Shown: positions 41,639 through 52,603, counted from the first letter of the stretch. The stretch: DNA of 64,000 nucleotides from Charina bottae (GCA_023362775.1 JALMGJ010000008.1:22299001-22363000), one strand, 5' to 3'. Program-made: numbers and translations. Notes: generated from the letters alone by a model not told the origin.

Positions 41639-44191
41639 TTGGGAGTGTTGCTATTGTACCAGCCTCCCTGCTGTGTAGCATCCTCCCTGCCCGAGCTGCT
41701 GGAGGCCATCTCGGGGTTGGCGGTGGAGTTCCCCAGACTTATGGTTCTGGGGGACTTCAATCTGCCGTCCCTGGGACGGGCCTCTGAAGCGGCCCGGGAA
41801 TTCATGGTCTCCATGGCGACCATGGGCCTGTTCCAGATTATTCAGGGCCCGACTCGAGACAGTGGCCTCACACCACATTTAGTCTTCTTGTCGGAGCAAT
41901 GGCAGTGTGATCTGAGGGAAGAACTACAGCTCTCCCCTTTCTCATGGTCAGATCACGCCCTGGTGACTTTGAGATTCTCATATGCCACCCCCCTCCGCAG
42001 GGAGGCGGGACCTATTAGATTAGTCTGCCCCCGCCGACTGATGGACCCAGAAGGGTTTCAGAAAGAGCTGGGGGTTATACCCAAGGATTTGCTGAACGGT
42101 CCAGCGGAGGCCCTGGCTGCTACCTGGAATAGGGAGGTAGCCGGGGCCTTGGACAAGATCGCACCTGTGCGGCCTCTCCTATCCCAGAGAACCCAACGCT
42201 CCCCGTGGTTCACGGGTGAGTTAAGGGTTCTGAAAAGGATCAAGAGACGCCTAGAGCGCCGCTGGAGGAAGACAAAGACTGAATCCGACCGAACACAGGC
42301 TACAGCCCCTGTTAAGGCCTACCTTGTGGCGGTAAGAGTGGTGAAACGTCAATATTTCTCCGCTCTTATTGCATCCGCAGAATGCCGCCTGGCGACCCTG
42401 TTTAAAATTACCCGATCCCTTTTGGGGAAAGGGCAGTCAGAAGTCCATCTGCAGGGTCGGGCCGAGGAATTTTCGAGGCATCTGCAGGATAAAATCGCTC
42501 GGATTCGCTCCAAGTTGGACTCTGAGTGTGAGGCAGAATCTGGAGAGACACCCAGGGAATGTACTCACCTTGTTATCTGGGAACAATTTGACCCTGTTGG
42601 TCCTGAGGAAGTGGACAGAGTCCTCCGGTCTGTAAATGCCACCACCTGTCAATTAGATCCTTGTCCCTCCTGGCTGGTGAAAGCTGCCCGGGGGGTGAAT
42701 TGTGGTTGGGTCCAAGCGATGGTAAATACATCCTTGAGTGAGGGGGTGTTCCCGGCTGCTTTCAAGGAAGCGCTGGTGCTCCCCCTCCTCAAGAAGCCAT
42801 CGCTGGACCCTACTATACTGGATAATTTTCGTCCAGTCTCCCACCTCCCCTTTTTGGGGAAGGTGGTTGAGAAGGTGGTGGCATTGCAGCTCCAGAGGAT
42901 TCTGGAGGAAACGGATTATCTTGACCCCTTTCAGTCAGGCTTCAGACCAGGGCATGGGACGGAAACTGCATTGGTCACGCTTATGGATGATCTTTGGCGG
43001 GAGCGAGATGGAGGCAGTGCATCCATTCTCGCTCTTCTTGACCTCTCAGCGGCATTCGATACCATCGACCATGGTATCCTTCTGGGACGGCTCAGGGAGT
43101 TGGGGGTGGGTGGTGTGGTTTTACGCTGGTTCACCTCCTTCCTCCAGGGCCGATCCCAGTCGGTGTTGATAGGGAGAGAGAGAGCCAGCCCACGGGCCCT
43201 TCTTTGTGGGGTTCCGCAGGGCTCGGTACTCTCGCCGCTCCTTTTTAACATCTACATGAAACCGCTGGGCAAGATCATCCGTCACCACGGGCTGAGGTAT
43301 CATCAATATGCTGATGATACACAATTATACATCTCTATCCCGGGTGAAGTAAGTGATGCAGTGACCACCCTGTCCAAGTGCCTGGGGGCTGAAGGGGTCT
43401 GGATGGGGAAAAACAGGCTTCAATTGAACCCTGGTAAGACGGAGTGGCTGTGGATTAATGGCCCCTCGGTTTCTGGGAATTTGTCATCTTTAGTTCTGGA
43501 TGGGGTGGCACTTCCCCAGACAGACCCAGTGCGTAACTTGGGGGTCCTCTTGGACTCACGACTCCTGCTCGAAGAGCAGGTGGCAGTCGTGGCCAGGAGG
43601 GCCTTTGCTCAACTTCATGTTGTGCGCCAATTACGCCCTTTCCTTGACCGAGAGGCCCTTCGAACGGTCACTCAAGCCCTGGTTGTCTCTCATATAGATT
43701 ACTGCAATGCACTCTACATGGGGCTACCCTTGAAGAATATCCGGAAGCTACAGCTGGTGCAGAATGCGGCGGCACGGGCAGTTTTAGGTGCACCAAGACC
43801 TGCACACATAACACCTCTGCTCCGTGAGCTGCATTGGGTGCCAGTTTGCTTCCGGGTCCAATTCAAGGTGTTGGTTATCACCTTTAAAGCCCTACATGGC
43901 ACGGGACCAGGTTATCTGAGGGACCACCTCATCCCCATGACATCCTCCCGTCCCACCCGATCTGGCAGAGAGGGCATGCTGCGGACCCCATCTATGAAAG
44001 TATTCCACCTAATGGGGTCCCGGAGACGAGCCTTCTCTGCAGCGGCTCCTGCCCTGTGGAACATCCTTCCACCAGGGATAAGACAGGCCCCCTCGCTCCT
44101 GGATTTTAGAAAAAAATTAAAAACCTGGCTCTGCGACCTCGCCTGGGGCAAAAAGGAAAGCAGTCAAACCTGGGGATGGCTGATTCCTTAG
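41639..44191 (+). CDS. L2 ORF2: partial endonuclease, RT and C-terminal domain
   Basis: 850 codons without a stop. The listed first codon is TTG, and the frame stays open upstream to about 41609, so this is a truncated protein rather than a real start. Order: endonuclease second half (VLGDFNLPSLG; SWSDHALVTL, catalytic SDH), a linker, then RT (LLKKPSLDPTILDNFRPVSH, DPFQSGFRPGHGTETALV, LLDLSAAFDTIDH, GVPQGSVLSPLLFNIYMKPL, YADD at 43307-43318), the thumb (NRLQLNPGKTEWLW, VRNLGVLLDSRL) and the L2 C-terminal tail (HITPLLRELHWVPVCF, AFSAAAPALWNILPP). All RT catalytic aspartates are present. About the first half of the endonuclease is missing, so it cannot nick targets itself. It is GC-richer than its surroundings. 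Confidence 0.93.
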   Translation: MGVLLLYQPPCCVASSLPELLEAISGLAVEFPRLMVLGDFNLPSLGRASEAAREFMVSMATMGLFQIIQGPTRDSGLTPHLVFLSEQWQCDLREELQLSPFSWSDHALVTLRFSYATPLRREAGPIRLVCPRRLMDPEGFQKELGVIPKDLLNGPAEALAATWNREVAGALDKIAPVRPLLSQRTQRSPWFTGELRVLKRIKRRLERRWRKTKTESDRTQATAPVKAYLVAVRVVKRQYFSALIASAECRLATLFKITRSLLGKGQSEVHLQGRAEEFSRHLQDKIARIRSKLDSECEAESGETPRECTHLVIWEQFDPVGPEEVDRVLRSVNATTCQLDPCPSWLVKAARGVNCGWVQAMVNTSLSEGVFPAAFKEALVLPLLKKPSLDPTILDNFRPVSHLPFLGKVVEKVVALQLQRILEETDYLDPFQSGFRPGHGTETALVTLMDDLWRERDGGSASILALLDLSAAFDTIDHGILLGRLRELGVGGVVLRWFTSFLQGRSQSVLIGRERASPRALLCGVPQGSVLSPLLFNIYMKPLGKIIRHHGLRYHQYADDTQLYISIPGEVSDAVTTLSKCLGAEGVWMGKNRLQLNPGKTEWLWINGPSVSGNLSSLVLDGVALPQTDPVRNLGVLLDSRLLLEEQVAVVARRAFAQLHVVRQLRPFLDREALRTVTQALVVSHIDYCNALYMGLPLKNIRKLQLVQNAAARAVLGAPRPAHITPLLRELHWVPVCFRVQFKVLVITFKALHGTGPGYLRDHLIPMTSSRPTRSGREGMLRTPSMKVFHLMGSRRRAFSAAAPALWNILPPGIRQAPSLLDFRKKLKTWLCDLAWGKKESSQTWGWLIP

Positions 44192-44252
44192 AGCCACCTT
44201 AGTTATTTAATTTTAACCATAGTCAACGTCACTTTAGAACTATCTGCCTCTT

Positions 44253-44585
44253 GGATTTTATTTTATTTTATTTTATTTTATTTTATTTTATATTTTATTT
44301 TATTTTATTTTATTTTATTTTATTTTATTTTATTTTATTTTATTTTATTTTATATTTTATTTTATTTTATTTTATTTTATTTTATTTTATTTTATTTTAT
44401 ATTTTATTTTATTTTATTTTATTTTATTTTATTATTTTATTTTATTATTTTATTTTATTTTATTTTATTTTATTATTTTATTATTTTATTTTATTTTATT
44501 TTATTATTTTATTTTATTATTTTATTATTGTATTGTATTGTATTGTATTGTATTGTATTGTATTGTATTGTATTGTATTGTATTT
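44253..44585. repeat. (TTTTA)n with (TATTG)n tract
   Basis: About 270 bases of TTTTA with occasional TTA or TATA slips, ending in about eleven TATTG units (44527-44582). It lies within the L2 3' UTR. Confidence 0.97.
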
Positions 44586-44702
44586 ATTCTAATTCTATTT
44601 TTATCATAGTTTTTATTATATTTTGTGGATATTGTGTTGTGAACCGCCCAGAGTCCCTCCTTGAGTGGGAGGTGGGCGGTTATAGAAATTCAATAAATAA
44701 AT

Positions 44703-44913
44703 AATCTATAGTATAAAACGGTGTAACCCCCCTCCCCCCAAAAAACCTAGCAAATTCCTCCTCAGAAATTAGTGATACCTGTAAACCCTAATAAGTTTAG
44801 TTTTATCATATCTCTTTTTAAAGTATTTATTACAAGAAGACAACAACATTATAACAATATTACACCAACATTTTGAATTACATCAACATTTTGTAAATAA
44901 AAGCACAATAATA
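44703..44913. other. Non-coding stretch
   Basis: Nothing recognised. Confidence 0.5.
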
Positions 44914-45018
44914 GGAAGGAAGGAAGGAAGGAAGGAAGGAAGGAAGGAAGGAAGGAAGGAAGGAAGGAAGGAAGGAAGGAAGGAAGGAAGGCAGGCAGGC
45001 AGGCAGGCAGGCAGGCAG
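44914..45018. repeat. (GGAA)n then (GGCA)n microsatellite
   Basis: About nineteen GGAA units, then about seven GGCA units. Confidence 0.97.
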
Positions 45019-45359
45019 CATGCAGGCTGTACTGTATAGGATCTATTAAAATATATTGTTTGGAAGTATATGTAAGTATTTGTGTAATTTTAGACAGATA
45101 CAAAATTTTAAGCATCCATATTGATTATTTTTGCTCAAAATGACATTGTATAAATAGTAATAATCTATTTGCAATTATTTTGTTATTATAATAAAAATAG
45201 AGACCATATGAGTGAAATAACCATAAGAGTGAAATAATCCTTAATTCTTAACAATGCCTTCCTATTAAATCTTGAAAGACTTTGATTAATATGATGCAAT
45301 GTTAAGGAAACCATTTTGCATGTAATTATACTGTAAATTTTACAGGGATATCAGGTCTG

Positions 45360-45955
45360 CTTATATTCTGCCCCTAATTCTGCAGACCTTTCTCACCCTG
45401 GAAATAAACTGTTTCAACTTATTCCATCAGGACGGCGTTATAGAGTACCGTATGTCAAAACATCTAGACATCGAAACAGTTTTTTCCCTTGTGTTATTGA
45501 TTTGTTGAACTCTTAATTAATGCAGCATGATATAATGATTGATAATGTATGCCATTGCTTTGTTGAACTTTTAATTAATGTAGCATGAGATAATGATTGA
45601 TGATGTATGATAAGAAATGACTGCTAAGACGTGACCGGTAATGCTCTGTTATATGTGAACATATGCTGGATAACAGATGCAGTATTATTGCCCCTTAATT
45701 TTCCCTTTAAATATGATTATGTGTTAGTTAAATAGCTGTAGTATTATTTTTTTCTTTAATTTTCTTTTCTTGATTGTATAATTTATTATTGTTTATTTTT
45801 TTGATGTTAGGTAAATACATTGAGAGCTCTTGCACTGAAGTCAAATTTATTTATTTATTTATTTATTTATTTTATTTATTTATCCAACTTATATCACCGC
45901 CCATCTCCCCCCACAAATTCCTTGTATGTTTAGTCATACTTGGCCAATAAAGTAT

Positions 45956-45956
<1 letters not shown>
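45360..45956 (+). mobile_element. LINE 3' end, clade unresolved
   Basis: Plus-strand translation near 45405-45515 gives KLFQLIPSGRRYRVPYVKTS then FFPCVIDLLNS, a C-terminal block found in several CR1-superfamily LINEs (Rex1-like or similar). It ends in 'cttggccaataaagtattctgt', followed by a TGTC repeat. A tiny L2 3' end is inserted in it. Clade not determined. Confidence 0.55.
45853..45916 (-). mobile_element. Very short L2 3'-end insertion
   Basis: (TTTA)n followed by 'ccaacttatatcaccgcccatctccccccaca' matches the 3' end of the L2 at 53564 and is flanked by AAATT on both sides. About 64 bases of L2 remain, an extreme 5' truncation. Confidence 0.75.

Positions 45957-46052
<96 letters not shown>
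45957..46052. repeat. (TGTC)n then (TATC)n microsatellite
   Basis: About fifteen TGTC units followed by about nine TATC units, grown from the 3' end of the preceding LINE. Confidence 0.97.
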
Positions 46053-46102
46053 GTTAATTTCCAGGAAGTCCAGACAATTTCTATGTGAACCATCTTCTAG
46101 AA

Positions 46103-46734
46103 CAGGGGTTGGCAAACTTTTTTATGCCAGGAGCCATTTTGACATTTATAACATTTATAACATCACTCGAGGGCCAGGGGACGGGGTTTGTGGGTGGGAG
46201 ACAATCGCGTGGAAGGGGGCGGGGTTTGCGGGCGGGAGCCAATCACATGGAAGTGGGCGGGGTTTGCGGGCAGGAGCCAATCGCGTGGAAGGGGGCGGGG
46301 GAGGTTTGGAAGAAGGAGAAGGGAAAGAGAAGCTTGACTGCTCCAGATATAGGAGCCGGGGGATCAAGCTTTGTGCACGGGGACTCGCTTCCCCCAAGGA
46401 GCTTCTCACTGGGGTAAGAATAGGACGGACGCGGGAGGGTTTGTGCGTATAAGCGGTGGGGCTGTCCCCGCCACGTCCGCCACTGCACCTGCCGCTGCCA
46501 CGGCCGCCATGCCCGCCTCCGCACCTGCCCCCGCCATGCCCACCATGCCTGCCACCACACTGGCTGCCATGCCCAGCATGCTCACTGCCATGCCCAGCAT
46601 GCCTGCCATTGCTGCCACGCCTGCCCCTGCCACGCCTGCCTGTGCGCGCCCGCACGTGATATTTTATGGAAGAGCCACACTCAAGGGTCCAAAGAGCCGA
46701 ATGTGGCTCGCGAGCCGTGGTTTGCCTACCCTTG
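46103..46734 (+). mobile_element. hAT-type non-autonomous transposon, second family
   Basis: 632 bases with ends CAGGGGTTGGCAAAC and GTTTGCCTACCCTTG, flanked by TTCTAGAA at 46095-46102 and 46735-46742. Near the right end is 'aagagccgaatgtggctcgcgagccg', common in vertebrate hAT elements. The interior is GC-rich with two tandem arrays and no transposase. Frames through it (including 46155-46655 on the minus strand) are repeat artefacts. Confidence 0.92.
46174..46303. repeat. 38-bp tandem array with CCAAT and GC boxes
   Basis: About 3.3 units, each with GGGCGGGG and AGCCAAT or a variant, inside the hAT element. A second degenerate array of CATGCC-type units lies at about 46490-46640. Confidence 0.85.
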
Positions 46735-46742
46735 TTCTAGAA

Positions 46743-46987
46743 GATTCGAAATCCTTTATCACTTGTGCAATAGCCAAATTCTCTGTTGCCGCATGAAAAT
46801 AAGGCATAGCTGGTCACAGAAATAAACAGTTCTGTTTTATTTATCACTTTAGGTTTAATACATGCTACCTATCTTGATATATATTTTACTTTGTAGATTG
46901 TAAAATTTTAGATCTACACTTGCACAGGTAATTAGCACATTATTATAGTAGTGTATGTTACATTTTTGTTATTTTAGCTTTGTTACG
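46743..46987. other. Non-coding stretch
   Basis: Nothing recognised. Confidence 0.5.
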
Positions 46988-47388
46988 CTATATTTTATTT
47001 TATTTTATTTTATTATTTTATTTTATTTTATTATTTATTTTATTTTATTTATTTTATTTTATTATTTTATTATTTTATTATTTTATTTTATTATTTTATT
47101 TTATTTTATTTATTTTATTTTATTTTATTTTATTATTTTATTTTATTTTATTTTATTTTATTTTATTTTATTTTTTATTTTTATTTTATTTTTTATTTTA
47201 TTTTATTTTATTTTATTTATTTTATTTTATTTTATTTTATTTTATTTTATTTTATTTTATTATTTATTTTATTTTATTTATTTTATTTTATTATTTTATT
47301 ATTTTATTTTATTTTATTTTATTTTATTTTATTTTATTTTATTTTATTTTATTTTATTTTATTTTATTTTATTTTATTTATTATTTAT
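46988..47388. repeat. (TTTTA)n microsatellite
   Basis: About 400 bases of TTTTA with scattered TTA and TTTA slips. The long frames it opens (up to 189 codons) are artefacts. The SINE at 47393 starts directly after it. Confidence 0.97.
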
Positions 47389-47392
47389 ATAA

Positions 47393-47716
47393 GGGGCATG
47401 GTGGCTCAGTGGTTAAGATGCTAGGCTTGTTGATCGGAAGGTCGCAAGTTCGGAGGTTCGAAACCCTAGCCCCATGTGACGGAGTGAGCTCCCGCACTCA
47501 CCCCAGCTCTTGCCAACCTAGCAATTCAAAAGCATGCAAATGCAAGTAGATAAATAGGTACCACTTCGGTGGGATGGTAACAGCGTTCCATGCTTGTCAT
47601 GCTGGCCATATGACTGCAGAAGTGTCTTCGGACAGCGCTGGCTCTTCAGTTAATAAATGGAGATGAGCACCGGCCCCTAGTGTCGGACACAACTGTGCAG
47701 GGGAAACCTTTACCTT
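47393..47716 (+). mobile_element. tRNA-derived SINE, Sauria type, second copy
   Basis: Same layout as 38734-39064: tRNA-like head 'ggcatggtggctcagtggttaaga', box-B-like 'ggttcgaaaccc', shared body, and tail 'tgtcggacacaactgtgcaggggaaacc'. The target duplication is obscured by the AT repeat. Confidence 0.9.
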
Positions 47717-47717
47717 T

Positions 47718-49690
47718 TACTATGCTATTTTATCTCATCTATTTGATTTTACTTTGGTGTTTTATTTTTTCAAATTTTGCTGGTCATTGACCAAATAAAC
47801 AGTATTTTAATTTATAATAAATTAATGATGGCATGCCAAATATATTTGAAGGGAATTTAATACTATAAAACTTTGCAAGATGACTCAATGTTAACCCTAC
47901 AAGGTAGACTAGACTAAGAAGCCAATGTCATATAGGCAGGACTACTTTTTATTGTAACAGAATCTTGTAAGTCTGAATGTGCTTCACTTCATCTTCATGT
48001 GAACTAGGGGGTGGCTTGTCTGAGACATTTTCTCAAATTAGTTGAGGAGGCGACTCTTCCTCCTATCCTTTAAGGCCAATCCTTATGCCTTCTACAGGGG
48101 GCCACTTAATTCTAGGGCCCTAGGCTGTCCAATTCTGTTTTGGAATCCTAATTTGGATTTTAAGATTCATGGCTGAACTTATAAAGGACGATAAATAGTA
48201 GAAGCATTGTTCTAACATTGCTGAGGTTTGAGCTGTGAATCAAAACCAGGTAATTTTGTATTTAGGCATCCAATAGAAGCCACAATGATATGAAAATGTT
48301 TTGTACATCATTGCATTATTGTGTCATGGGCATGGGTGTTGTACAAATGAAGGCTCATGATGCAAAATAATGCAAGTACATAATTTCCATCATTTGCACG
48401 TTGATGTCATGATGTATGCAACATTACTTGCCCCCTTCCACAGACCCCATGTTTTTGCAATAGCCACTCAGCAGTATTATTGATTGGGAGAGGTTTTGTT
48501 TTCAGAGGAATTGAAAGCTTTCTTACCAATCCCCAATAATGGCAGACATGAGGAAGAAATAATGCTTTGCCTCAAGCTGTGGAACAGGACTTTGAGTATA
48601 GGCCTTCTATCTCCACACTGTTTTGTTTACCACATGGCTCTATTGTGGTTTCCCACCTGATGCCATCCTTTGAGAATTCTTAAGAGCAAGACACCAAGAT
48701 GGTGGACATTTTGGATAGTCCACTCCTCCCTCTGCTTCACATTAAACAATCCTTTGAACATTACACTAGACCATGGATGTTAGGCTCAGTTGCCTTGTTT
48801 AAAACCACAGCAGCGTGAAGAATGCTGTCATGGAGAAGGGACAGCAGTGAGAGTGAGCATCAGAATCTACTAGTCTTTTTGCTTAAGGAAATGATCCCTA
48901 TTGGAATATCAAAGTGGATCTTATCCAGAACCAGCTTTTTTGATCCTTGCAATATAATGGCTTTATCCACCATACAGACTTATTGGAGTATTTTTTTACT
49001 TAAAACCATATTGTTGAAATACATTTTTTCCATGTGCAAAGAAGTGGAGTTTTTGTTGCTAGCAATGCAATTCTTCCAAAATACTTGGTCCTACCTTTTA
49101 GACCCACCAACTGTAAATTAACTATCTTGCTTTAACTGACACCATGACTTTACACTAGAAGATTGGAAGTAAAATAAAAATATGTAATTTAAGCATTATC
49201 TTAATAGGAACAGACTTCCAAGGGTAAACATGTATTTAAATTGTGGGTTTAAGATTAGGAACATTTTAAGTATAATTAAGAGTAAGTACTGATTCCTTCT
49301 GTAAATAGTAACTGATTACACTAAGGATTATAAACTCTCCTGATTAATGATGAATAATGCAAATATGCAAAATAAAGTACATATTTATTAATACTCAACA
49401 AAATAGATTTCCAAGGAATTTACATTCAAAGTTCTATCAAATAATATTTATAAGAAAGAGAATTAGACTTGAAGCCTTTGTACATCTACTTGGAAGAAGC
49501 CTCTTTGAAATTAGCAAGACCAACTTCAGATTTTTTTTTAATGATTTAAGCTATAAATATAGTTTCTAATTTCATGCACACATATCATACTATCCCATTT
49601 TGGGCAATGTTATGCAGGGTGCAAAAAAGGAGTTTGAAAGTGTAGGCCAAATCAATTATAGGTATGCAGTAATAAAAGTAAAACATAGCT
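47718..49690. other. AT-rich non-coding stretch
   Basis: No gene or repeat family recognised. The 99-codon frame at 48822-49121 has no domain I can name. Confidence 0.6.
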
Positions 49691-49699
49691 AAAATATTT

Positions 49700-50669
49700 A
49701 CATCAATCCTATACAGAGTATCCTCTTCATATTTCTCTAGCCTTGTAAACCATCCTTCCTTCCACCATGTCCATACGTCACTTCATAGATTGACTTTTTT
49801 TCTTTAAACTTAATGCTTTCCTTTTTGTGCCTCTTCATCCATTCAATCAACCCCCATTCATTGTTGTTCATATCATTTCTTGTTTTATAACACAAGCTTC
49901 TACTGAACTCAACTTACTTTTATGTTTTTCCTGACATATTTAACTCTCACTTCCACATAAGAAATGGGCAGAACATGTTTTTTTACATATAGACATTTTC
50001 ACTTCTTTAGAGAACAATCATTTCTCACAAGACACCATACACTGCTCACTACATTTTTACCAGCATCTTAAGATTTCTTTGTCCATCTTTCCATCTTCAG
50101 TAAACATTCTACCAAGGTACACACACTCATCTAGTTGCTCTACTTTTTCACAACTTATATAAAGCTTTAAATCCATCAGTCCAATTTCCTTGCAAATATA
50201 AAAAGCTTGGATTCTGATAGCTAAACTTTCAGATCCTATCCTTTACTCTATTGGGCAAACTAGCTAACATTCAGTGCAAAGCATTCAGGTTCTTAGCCAA
50301 CAGTGTAGCATCATTTGCATACCAAAGTGTACATATATTCACATCCCCAACCAACAGACCTTTAATGTAATGATAACAATTCCTTAAAAAAAAAAAACAT
50401 ACACAGAGACACACACACACACACACAATACATAAATATATTAAACAACTAAGGGGACATCATACTTCTTTGTCTTACTCCCTGCTCAATGTTGAACCAT
50501 TAGCTAAGCATTCCATCTATTCTCACACATGCTTTACTTCCATCATATACCATTCTTACCACATTTATCAACCAATCTCCAATTAACATATTTGTGCAAC
50601 TGGTTCTAGAATTTAAGTTTATTCATTTTATCATATGCTTTTCCTTAATCAACAAATATACAGGAAGCT
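49700..50669 (-). mobile_element. Decayed LINE, left part (RT C-terminal side)
   Basis: The minus-strand reading gives DECVYLGRMFTEDGKMDKEI near 50130-50070, a YLG block with DGK that follows the catalytic box in many LINE RTs. Before it is a LWYANDATLLA-like YADD region near 50320, and before that ACVRIDGMLS-WFNIEQGVRQ near 50520. The L1 at 50670 interrupts it. Probably R4/Dong-like or RTE-like; unresolved. Heavily mutated. Confidence 0.6.
50385..50427. repeat. Poly-A and (AC)n microsatellite
   Basis: An A run followed by AC units inside the decayed LINE. Confidence 0.9.
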
Positions 50670-51521
50670 CACTTTCACTTCCGGGTACTGGTCGGAGCGC
50701 AGCGAAGAACCGGGGCTCCTAGCCTCGATTCCACGGCTAAGCTGTTTGCAGCGATTTGGGAGAAGAAAATCGCTGGAAAAATCACACTCGAAGAGAGTGT
50801 GATCAGAAGATTAACCACAAGGGGTCTCCGGAGTAACTGCTCTCCCCCGACTCCCGTAATTTCCACTGCGGGAGGAGGGAGATGGAGCAATGAAAGGAGA
50901 CTGGGGAAAAAACGGGGCTCTGCAGCAGCCGTGATTCTAAAAGATAAGTAGCTGGCCCGATCAGGCTTTTAGTCACTTTTCTTTACTTTTAAATATTATT
51001 ATTTTTTTATTAAGTGCTAAGATTTGTATCTGGACTTGATTTATATTTGCTGGTGCTATATTTTTTTCTTGTTAATGGAAGAATAAACGGTGGGAAGAGA
51101 AGCTAAGTGGCTTTGCTAGAAGTGAAAGTGACTTTTATTATTATTTCAGTTTGGCTTGAGTTTCTTACTTATGGACAACTATTGGTATTTCTATTTTTGT
51201 TCTCTGGAATATTATATTAAAGCTTGGATTTAAATGGAGTGATTAACACTTTATTTTTTAAGACTTTGATGTTGGGATTACTGCCTGAAAGGAAAAAAAA
51301 AGAACCCTATTAAAAATTCTTTTATATATACAAGTTCCTCTTTTTCTTTCTGAACTTTGAACTCTGTTTGGATTTATTTTTCTGAAAAAGTCAAGTTATT
51401 TAACGTTTAATTTGGATTATTGGATTATTATATGGAAAGTAGAGGCTTTTTTACATGTTTCTAGCAACATTTTTTCTTTTTGACTTGTGGTTGGATTGAA
51501 GAATTACAAGTGGGAAGGGCT
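50670..51521 (+). promoter_or_regulatory. L1 5' UTR, probable internal promoter
   Basis: The first 280 bases are GC- and CpG-rich ('cggagcgcagcgaagaaccggggctcc'), then AT-rich leader sequence to the ORF1 ATG. It starts immediately after the target duplication, so this copy is 5' complete. L1 promoters lie in this region in other vertebrates. No specific factor site is claimed. Confidence 0.7.
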
Positions 51522-52589
51522 ATGGCGTCTTTGGGAACGAGACAGGCAGAGAAGGAGAAGAAAAAGGAGACTGGAGGACCACCTATTGATTCTGCTACAC
51601 CTGCTACATCTGCCTCAGAAGCTTTATTACCAGAAATGAAAAAGATATTAGAAGCTGTTGCAACACTAAATAAGAAAATGGATGATCAGAATACAGCAAT
51701 AAATAAGAAAATGGATGATCAGAATACAGCAATAAATAAGAAAATGGATGACTCCACGAAGCAGATGGAAGATCAGATTACAGCATTAGACAAAAAAATG
51801 GACGATATGAAGAAAGAAATAACCCAAGAGATTAAACAAGACTTTAAAAAAGAAATTCAAACAGTCGAGGAAGTGGTCAATTCTCTGTCAGGAGAACTTA
51901 AAGATACGCAAAGCCAGATGCAAAAATTAGAAGATAAATCAGAATATGCTATTAAAGAGATTGAACATAATCTAGATATCACAGCTTTAGCAGAAATGAG
52001 AGAGAAGGAGCACATCTTGAGATTTAGAGCAATTCCAGAACAAGTAGATGAAAATGTGAGAGAAAGGATGATTTTTGAATTGGCTAAATTTTTGGAGACA
52101 AGAGAACAAGATTTAGATTTGGAGATAGACAAGATATTCAGAGTAAACTCACGTTATGCTAAGGAAAGAAAAGTCCCTAGAGACATATTGATATATTTTG
52201 TAAGAAAAGTGACAAAAGAGCAAATCTTAAGGAAACATTATAATACTAGATTAAACATAGAAGGGAAGGAAATAATTGTATTAAAAGAAATTCCCTTGAG
52301 AATATTAAGGAAAAGAAAAGACTATTCTTTCCTTACAGACAAATTAAGGCAACATAGTATTTCATTCAGATGGGAAAAATTGGAAGGCGTATCGTTTGAG
52401 TTCAAAGGACAGAGATTCAAAATAACTTCCATTTTAAAAGCAAAAGCTTTTTTAGAGAAATACAAGAAAGAAATGGGTTTACCAGAAGGAGAATTGACAA
52501 AAGGAGGAGAAACATCGAAAGACAAAGAGAAGACTGAAGATCTATCTGAGAAAGGAGCTACAGGTGTGGACTTAACAAAGGGATTTTAA
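51522..52589 (+). CDS. ORF1: L1 ORF1 protein
   Basis: The first ATG of the frame is at 51522 (GGGCTATGG context), giving 355 residues; the frame is open 42 bases upstream but without an ATG. A basic N-terminus (KEKKKE) comes first. A coiled coil from about residue 35 to 155 follows, with in-frame repeats of KKMDDQNTAIN and then DDMKKEITQEIKQDFKKEI. The RNA-recognition-like fold is next (LRFRAIPEQVDENVRERM, DKIFRVNSRYAKERKVPRDI, IYFVRKVTKEQIL), then the C-terminal domain (VLKEIPLRILRKRKDYSFLT, ISFRWEKLEGVSFEFKGQRF). ORF1p forms trimers that coat L1 RNA and act as a nucleic-acid chaperone. No stop or frameshift. ORF2 starts 14 bases downstream. Confidence 0.95.
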   Translation: MASLGTRQAEKEKKKETGGPPIDSATPATSASEALLPEMKKILEAVATLNKKMDDQNTAINKKMDDQNTAINKKMDDSTKQMEDQITALDKKMDDMKKEITQEIKQDFKKEIQTVEEVVNSLSGELKDTQSQMQKLEDKSEYAIKEIEHNLDITALAEMREKEHILRFRAIPEQVDENVRERMIFELAKFLETREQDLDLEIDKIFRVNSRYAKERKVPRDILIYFVRKVTKEQILRKHYNTRLNIEGKEIIVLKEIPLRILRKRKDYSFLTDKLRQHSISFRWEKLEGVSFEFKGQRFKITSILKAKAFLEKYKKEMGLPEGELTKGGETSKDKEKTEDLSEKGATGVDLTKGF

Positions 52590-52603
52590 AGAATAAAACA
52601 CCA

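Larger units (their letters stand above)
41606..44702 (+). mobile_element. L2-clade LINE with long open frame
   Basis: 5'-truncated in the endonuclease at about 41606, then uninterrupted coding to the stop at 44189-44191. The 3' UTR is expanded by a long TTTTA repeat. The end is 'gaaccgcccagagtccctccttgagtgggaggtgggcgg', followed by AATAAATAAATAA. This is the best preserved L2 here and the reference for the other copies. Confidence 0.93.

Noticed and set aside
44251..47549. FILFYFILF-type hydrophobic proteins
   Set aside because: Direct translation of TTTTA microsatellites.
51480..51521. Upstream start of L1 ORF1
   Set aside because: The first codon there is TTG without a supporting context; the first ATG is at 51522.
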